The translations under genes were made by a program, and so were the position numbers. The notes under the pieces were generated by a model that saw nothing but the letters and a program-made list of their open reading frames with translations, did no database searches and was not told the origin of the DNA. DNA of 64,000 nucleotides from Ichthyosporea sp. XGB-2017a (lineage: Eukaryota > Opisthokonta > Ichthyosporea): NCBI GenBank assembly GCA_002811675.1, contig PDIM01010324.1, forward strand, positions 1 through 64,000. The letters are read 5' to 3'. Of the stretch, positions 53,801 to 62,800 are shown piece after piece (position 1 is the stretch's first letter; every line of letters starts with the position of its first letter).

Positions 53801-56800
53801 AGAGACAGTTAGAAATTCACAATCTGATGGTGATTGACAACCATAGCACACCCGAAATTTGTCATTAAAACGTAACCCAGTGCGATACAGCTCGTTGGGT
53901 TCACACAGCACTTGCCGATCTGCCAAGGTACCATAATCGAAAAATATGTTATGTGTGTCCTTTGATTGTATAATCTTAGAATCGTAATGAAGAGGTGAGA
54001 TAGATAAAAGAAAAGGAGTATCCAGCAACACATTTACACCGCACATGATTGGAATATTTGGCCAAAACACAGACACGTGATCTATAATAATGTCCACCTC
54101 GAACAATTCTTCGCAGTTCAGCACCCGATGTAAAAAGTCGAACGCAATAGAGGAAACCACACCAGTATTATCAACCGGGTCCTCCTTTTTTACAGAGACA
54201 ATACTGACTAACCGTGAAGAGCTAGAATCAAATTCATTTGTGTACACTACAGCTGCAAAACCCTTTGCAGAATCTAAATATATGAAGTTTTTTGGCGAGA
54301 ACACTAAAAACTCTTCAAAGGAATAAAGCATACGCAAGGAATCTTTGCTAGTGTTTGCTTCACTCAATCCGCATTTAAGATCCGAATTTTGAAAGACAGA
54401 AGCAAAGCTAGACAAAAGAGCGTAAACCAACCTAGTAGCTTCGCTTCTGGTTTGCTTGATCGATCTTAAAATTGCTTCTTCTGATACTGTAACCAGCTCT
54501 TGACAAAGCCGTTCATCTATGTGCCTCGTTTCATCCGAAACATCCCGTCTGTATCTAAGAGCTTCATAGGTCGAGCTTGACTTTTTTAACTTTCCTAATG
54601 GTGTAATCACACGTACATCATCGAAGGATCGAATTTTGGGGTGCTCTTGGAAAAAAGACGCAAGAGGAATAATAGGATCTGGCAGCGGAACTAGTATTTC
54701 GATTTCCACCTTCTCTAAAACAGTGAAGCCGTCAAATAGGCCGCTGTTGAAAAGCATATTATCCATATACGGAGATATCAACTTGATGTGTCGTGTCCAC
54801 AAAGGTAGATATGCCTTTAAACTGCCTGGATACAATGGGATATTGAAGTACATCTGCGAACTGCCGCTAAAGTCTGTCACGATGGTCGCAGCCGGAACGT
54901 GGCAATAGACCCCAACGATATATTGATCACATATACATGAACCTTCAAAAGAACAAAAATTATACGCACCTGGAAACCTTGCTCCATTACAATGGTGGTC
55001 GCTCGAGCAAACCTTCCCTCCTGCAGGGCAGCCAGTCGACTGAGACTCGCAGCTTTTAGATGAGCTGTGTTTTGGCTTTTTACAAAAGACGCTTTGAGTT
55101 GAAGGATTTAAAATAGTGGCCTTGTATACCCCTGGCGGGACACACAAAACGGAAAAAATTCCAAACTCAATCACTTTAGGTGGGCTGGGAATCATATCAA
55201 AGGCATCCTCTATTAGTCCTGCATGGTTGTTACCAATGTCTATTTCTACTAAATTTGCCAGCGGCTCAAAAAGCATGGCTGGAAAAACACTTATGTGATT
55301 GGACTTGAGGTTGAGGATTCGCAGATTGATAAGCATTTGAAAAACATTCTCAGGAAGGGCTTGTATAGTATTATAACCCAAGTCCAAAGTTTCAAGTGAC
55401 TGAATTGCCAATGCATTTTCAGATATCGATTCGATGTGGTTACCACTTAACTTCAATATATTGAGACTGGTAAGCCCAGAAAAAGTGCCCGTCATAATAT
55501 GTGAAATGTTGTTGCCAGTAATGACTAGCTCTTTAAGCATGTGCAGTTCACGAAAGGCGCCACTTTGAATGTACTTAATTCCACATTCATGAAGTACAAG
55601 CTTCTGAATAAACCCCAGACCTTCAAACAATTGCTTTGATAGATGTACAATATTAGCATGGCGTATAGCAAGGGAAGAAAATGACGAAAGTTCTAATTCC
55701 GCACCTTCAAAAGAAAAGAGCAATGTTTTACGAGCAGACACAACAAAGAATGTAAGAAAATCCAAGTGACGGACTTGAATGCGAGGCAAGTTTTCCCTCG
55801 CATCCCTCTCAATGATTACTTCAGTTTTGTTTGTATGATATTCAGTTATAGGCAGTACGCTAGATGGTATACATAGCATCGAGTCTTCAAGAGGGCCAGA
55901 GGGGGACTGACATGTCGTTTCTGTTGTTTCCCGGCAGACTTGCATCTTAGCACACTTAAACTGCGTATTTTGATCTATGGAAGCAGAGAAAATTCGATTT
56001 ACTTGTGAGTCTATTCTAAAGTTTGATTTCATAAACAAAAATGGAGGCAAACAAATTGACGTTATTTTAGAAATTTTCAGTAATTCCAAGGTTTTGATCG
56101 AGCAAAATACAGCAGTGTCAATGTACTCAATATCGTTTTCACTAACATCAAATGTTTGAAGAGCCTTAAATTCATCCATAACTCCATCGCCAATGAGCTT
56201 CAGATCATTCCCTCTCAAGTCTAGTGTAGTCACTTTAAACAAACCATTGAATGTATCAGGATTAACTAAGGTGGACAGGTGTGAATTGCGTATGTTTAAA
56301 GTCACAAGGTTACGCAAGCCAGAGAAAAATCCACTAGGCATTTCTATTAAAGTTTGATTAAGAATATTAACCTCTACTATGGTGTTTAACCCAAGCTTTG
56401 AAGCCCCAGGACTATTGGCGAAGCTACCGGGCATAATCACAATTTCAAGTATATAGGTAGCTTCAGTAACGAACTGTTCTATTTGAAACACAGCTTTGGG
56501 TTTCACTTTCTCCCCCAACACCTCAATAGTTAATTGGTCAGACACAGTAGGCGAAACGCCTTTGAGAGACGGATCAGTTGACGCTTTCAAACTCATTGAC
56601 CTTAACTTTGTCCATTGCAAGAACCAGTTTTCTTTGGCATCCTCGCTACTATCCACAGATGCTCCACGGCTAAGGACAGCGGCATTCGGGTCAATGCTTT
56701 TGTGCCAGAAATAAGAGTCGCTGTTAAAAGACCCTGCATCAGTCCAGCTAGCTATATTCTTGGGCATGTCATCATCTCCACAGCTCATGGTTATCATGTC

Positions 56801-59800
56801 ATACTTTACATTTTGCTCTATACAACGGCACTGCAAATCTTGATAATCAAAAACTGCTTTTGAATTGCCACAATTAACACTGCGAACTGATGTGATTTCC
56901 ACCTTCACCTTTTCCGCAAACACACAGGCCTGAGTCTCTTCATCTAAGTGATATCCAGCCTGGTAATTGCAAATGCATGATTTGCTAGTGGAATCCAAAA
57001 TTTGCACACCCTTATTTGCACAGACACATGTGGGGTTGCCAATAGCATTTGGCTTCCCACTCACCAGACCTTTTTCCGGATCACATATACACTTTTTGGA
57101 ATCTGCTTTACTTTCCGCGTACATGTTGGTCCTGTCGCATACGCAGTTCCCTTCCAAGTCCTCAACTTTGTGCTCGTTGCTGTTACAAACGCAACTTTTT
57201 CCAGTGTACCCCGCTTGGCAAACGCAACCCGATGTGGGCAGAGGCAATGCAAAATTAAAATGAGTGCCGCAGACAGGTGCCACTAGCAATTTTAAACTCT
57301 GCTCATCAAGCAATGTTTTGGGGGCTTTAGTAAGAAAGACATCTCTTGAAGGCAAATTTTGGGTTCTCCTGACTTCTAAGAATGGAAGTTCGGAAAATAT
57401 GACTCGAAAATCCCCTTTTTGGAATTTTTTTATACCCGTTTGTGTTCCTGAAAGGTCCCAAAGAGAAACTTTAATCGCCACACAGGAGTCAGAGCGCCTA
57501 TTCGAGACGCATGGGGCAGCAATCTGAAAGGCAACATTTCCTTCAATAGGATCCATTTTATAGCGTACTATCAGAGCAAAATTTGTCCCATTCAACGCGC
57601 ATTCTTTGAACATAACGTCCACACAGTGGGTTTGCTCTAAACTCACGGTTCTATTCACCTCAATCATGTATGGGCCGTATGCAACAACAACAAAGGGGTA
57701 TACTCTCATCAATGGAGATGTCATATAGCTATGGAAGAACGCATTGATCTTTTCCCACGTAACGGGAAAGTTCAGATACGCAAGTTGGGGAATATACCCC
57801 TGTTGCTTATACTGTTCGAGAGTAATGCCTGTGCTATTCGTCTTGTTGAGCACACCCGCATTTGAAAAAATGGAGTAGCTGGAGCTCGAATTTCCTGGGC
57901 TAAAACTATTATTAGGAAAAGCAACATGGGACATTACATCACCAGTCGCGTTAAAACGCAACGCTTTAATATAGTCTGCAAAGTTATCACCTGGTGTAAC
58001 CTGGATATCATGTTGCAGTACTAAGAGCGCCGCATTTAAATCTCTTCCCGCAAGTGCAACTTGACGACGGGCAATCACGTTCGGGCTGTACGTTAGCAGA
58101 ACTTGAGTTACATTCAATGACCAGGAATACGCCTTTAACTCAGAATAGTATCTCGCAAACTGGTCGCCAGGAGTTTCACTAAGTCTATAGAGCTCCCCAT
58201 AAGCTACACTAATTTCAGATTTGGTAATGTTTGGAAGTCTAATGTTTGCGAAGATCTTTAAGCGGCTTTGTACTCTAGCCAGGATAGGAAAATAATCGGT
58301 TTGCTGAGTCTTTACGATAGCACTTTGCACAGCACTAATTAAATCAAAATAGGGATATGTATATTGCAAAATTGCTTCCATAAACTCCGCATTAACGGAG
58401 TATCTTCCCAAGGTAAACTTATCCCCAGGTAGGCCCGCCTGTCTTTCCCATGTTACTCGCGGTTGGGATGCACTTTTGGTATCAAGGATAGCAGCTTCTA
58501 CGTGTGCGTTAACCTGAGAAATATCAAAGGAGGAAAAGTCTGCCCACGCAGATACTGCGTTGATAGAAGTACCTACTGTCAGAGTACGACGCTCACATCC
58601 ATGGTCGCAAAGATAAATCGCAATGGTTTCTTCACTTTCCATTCTATCAGCGAATGTAAATGCAACATACGTAGTAATCATCATTTGGGTCGCGTTGAAA
58701 GGTTCTACAGCTATTCGGGAGTTACAGGGCCTCACAAAGGCTGAGAGGGGGTTAAGGCCAAAATACGCGGAGTTATTTTTAACAAGTTCGATATTGCGAA
58801 CACTTACTTGGGCTATTTTGGGGGCCAAAGAAGAATGAATTCCCTTGCGAATCAAAAGCGTATCAGAAGAGGAATGGACTCTACTAAAGCTTGAAAAAGA
58901 ATTGCCATACCCGTTAGAAGGAACAGAATCTTCATAACATATACTTTCATTAAAACAGTCATACTTTGCATAGGCATGGGAAATATAAGCCAGCCACTTT
59001 TCTTCTTTAATACCTTTCTTTTTCGTTTCCAGATGCAGCAAATCAAATCTCAATAGATTGTTGGCATAATCTAACACAAACATTAGGTAACCATCCGTTC
59101 CTGAAAGTTTGACCCGATCAGATCTGCATATATGTTTTGCTTGACATACCTGAGTATGTGTTTGCTCACGCGTAGTGTCATGCCCGGATCCAAACGAGAA
59201 AGTAAATTTGACCGTAATAAGATTCTCGGGCTTCTCGGCCATCAGGCAAAATGTTCCACCTTTGTTTTCTCCTTGACAATTTAAGCCCTGAAACTTTGAA
59301 ATGCGAAGAAGTTCCAGCTTACTTTCCACAGTCTCATTTGCCCTCAAAAGCGATCCCATTTTCGTCATATTGTACACAGCTTGAAACGTATTTGCACCAA
59401 ACAACCTGGGTGATTGAGTAGTTTGGTTGAAAGGTTTCGCTATATTCAAAGCTTCTGTCTTCTCAAGGCGTACTTTTGTAAGATTTTGCAGAACAGCTTT
59501 TGGGTCTTTAAACACTTCAATTGGTAATGGGGTGCTTGTATTTAATCTAGTGGTGACAGAGGAGGCACTTGAAATTGTATCGTTTCTAATGGCAGAGTCT
59601 CGTCTAGTTTTCCATGATATAAAGTCTCCACGTCTACTATAACGAACAGCACTCACGTCATGTAAGCAAATGTGCACTAAAACAATGTCTTGGGCTTTTA
59701 GTTGAACGGCAAAAGAAACGTCGTCAAGACCGTGATAATATTTCATTACTTCATTTAAAATCTGTTTACTTTGCTTGAGCATAGATTTGGTCTTTGGCTC

Positions 59801-62800
59801 GAAGGATAACATTTGATACTTATCCTCAATGAATTTCAACAGGCTCAATGCTCTGGTTTTTCGCTCACCAATTGCTGCCGGAAGAAGGTCCTCGATTTCT
59901 TTTCTTATCTCATCAACAATCCCCAAGAAATTGACAGCTTCTTGGCCTCCCGCAAAAAGGGAAAAATCTGAAGCTTTCGAAGGGACATAAAATGAATACG
60001 GTCTTGTGAAGAGGTTTTGCTCGAAAAATGAAACTGCCACCTCAGCACTAAATTCACCTTTGAATTCTTCAAAAATATGGCGTATACACGTCAACGTTAC
60101 GTGACCTGATGCCGAACAACGATTTACACTTAATGGTCCTAATGTCTTTTGTAAAATGGAAATCAAGCCCTCCACAGAGATTCGTGAAAAGTCCATAAAC
60201 TTTGCTGCTTCTTCAAACGATAAATCTATTTGCATGTAATCTTTTGAAATTGACTCGGGGGAACTTTGAAAATCACATAACATTTTGCAGTCAAAAATCA
60301 ACATACAGCACACAAAGCAAGGTGCACTGGGATCACTAAGGATGTATGCTTTACTCATTTTCAATGGATCCACAACAACGGACCGACTGTACTTTCGATA
60401 CAAATGAGGAAATGATATCGTCTGGACGATCGAAGTCTTCACTTCTACAAATTCAAAAAAGTGCTTTTCAAAAGGTGGCGACTGTATGTAAGAGGGAGCA
60501 GGGGGTGAAGCTTTAGTAATGCTCTCTAACATGCTGCCGGTCAGGCGAACATCAAATCGCCCATTTGAAAAAGCTTTGGTAATACCTGCTTTGGAATACA
60601 GAACCTTTATCATTTTGAAAGGAGTGTCACCAAGAATATAGCCAAATCCCGACGGCTTCGAAAAGCGTGAGTAAAATGCACTTGGAGTAATTGGGAACTT
60701 CAGACCATTTGGCATGTGAGTTTGCGAAATACGAGCTCCATTTGAACAGGTACTTCCTGATATTCTGTTCACTTGATCTACTGGGTGGATCTTGAAAAAA
60801 GTTTGCCTTTTATAGTTCCTGGTGTCACGCACTCGGAGTTCCCCTGTCTGCTCATCCAAAGAGAGAGGTGGGAAAAAGTTTCCAATAACGGCGTCACTAT
60901 CTCCAATCGACGAAAGATAGGACAATGGCGAGCACGTCTTACTATTTGACAAAAAGGAGTCGCAATTCGCACCGAGAGACCCCAAGCTCCCAGCTCCCAG
61001 GAACCCGGCAGGCCGCTCACCTTTTAAACCGTACCGTAATCCTTGAGTAATTGGGTCCAGAGTTAAAAAGTTATTGTTGCGACTATCTATAAAAGTAAGA
61101 ACACGACAATTAGAACCAAACTTATCCGATCCTTTAATGAAAGAGCCTGAAGAAAAACGTATACCATCAGTCCCACAGCCACGGTTTGCTAAAAACTGAA
61201 ATATGAATCCAAAATCTTCTTGCATTTCCTTAAGCTTCTTTGTCCAGGCAGTAGAAGCAGCTCTATCCTTTTTCTTTTCCAACTGGGCAGCATTGCAAAT
61301 TTTTGCAGACCCTCCAAAGGAAACTGCAGATCCCCTGCGAGACCTAGCGCAAGGATCAAATACATTTTTGCGGGCTTCCATTATTGTTTGCTTTTTGGTG
61401 TCATCCATCAATGTATTAAGCGCATCTTCTAAATCATTGCTATGAACAGAAGTAATCATCAGGCTGGTGGCAACATTTGCTTTACCTACTTTGAGACTGC
61501 CTGAGCCGTCTAAAAACACGTTTCCCACAAATTCTTCACTTACATTACCAACAGCACAGGGTAGGGCGGGAAATGACCCTAGATGAACTGTAGCATTATA
61601 AAAGCCTAGGATAGTATTTGGAACACATATTTTGCGCAGTGGGGTCTTCATGGAAAAGTCAGTCGCACAGGAATTTACGCATTTAGTCTGACCTGTGCTT
61701 CTATCATACTTTTCATACGCATCCATGAGACATTTGGAAACACACGTGAAGCTTTGCTCATCTGCTTTGTAACCATACGGACACTTTTTAAGGCAGACCC
61801 TTCCTTTGCTAGCAAATTCTGAGGAATCCGTTTTCGAATCTTTTATGAATACAGGAGCCCCTAGCGTTGTAGAATACAGGATTTCCCGCTCGGCACCAGA
61901 TAGTTTTCTTGACAAATCTGGCCTCTTGATCTTGCCCTCAAACAGATAAGTTCCCTTTTCACACGGGTGAACACAGTATGAGGCTTTGGTGGTGCAAGTG
62001 TAACCCAACTTTTTCTCCATTAAAATCTTTTCGCTTTCTACTCCGTCCGGAACATTGATGTAGAGCTCAGGAGCTACATCTTGTACAAAAAATTGCTGAT
62101 ACTTGTTATTATTACCCTTTTGAAACAGTGTTCCATCAGCCCTTTGTTTTTCTTCAGCGATTTGAGCGCATGAAACGACCACATCAATACTTTTTACTTC
62201 TTTTTGGCGACCGCAGTTTGGCACACATTTGCCCGTTTCTACTTCAATAAAGTTCTCCCCAGGGGGGCATTGCTTGTACAAATCAATAAGGGGTCGGCAT
62301 TTCCCGCTTGAGGCATCAAAATATTCCGAGTCGTAGCATGAGACCGAGCTTGATGCTCCTTCACCACCAAGCAAAATTCCTGAAGAATCATCCCAATAAC
62401 CACCGCCAGCTTGGCTCAGTCGCGTTAGCAAATTGAACCTGCAACTTGAATCTGGGCAAAAGCAATCCCCATTGGCAAGCAACCGGGGCTGAGTAGAGCA
62501 TGCCAAATGTTCACAATATAAGGAAGCGTCTAAGTGACTGCTGTAAAATTCAAAGTATACTCTGAGGGCAATTTCCATACTTTTCTTTCTGCGCGATACC
62601 ATTTTTGAAATCTTAAGATTTGTTGCAGAGTTATTTGAGGCCTTTTGATTCTTGAAATGAACCGTATCTTCAAATAATTCGCTCATGAGAATGTATTCAT
62701 TGGGGCTTGAGTCCAAATAAGCTGGATAATTCCATGTGCTCATCACCCACTTTGTCAATTCTTGATGAAGCGAGGTAAGTGATGACGTACCTTGAAATAA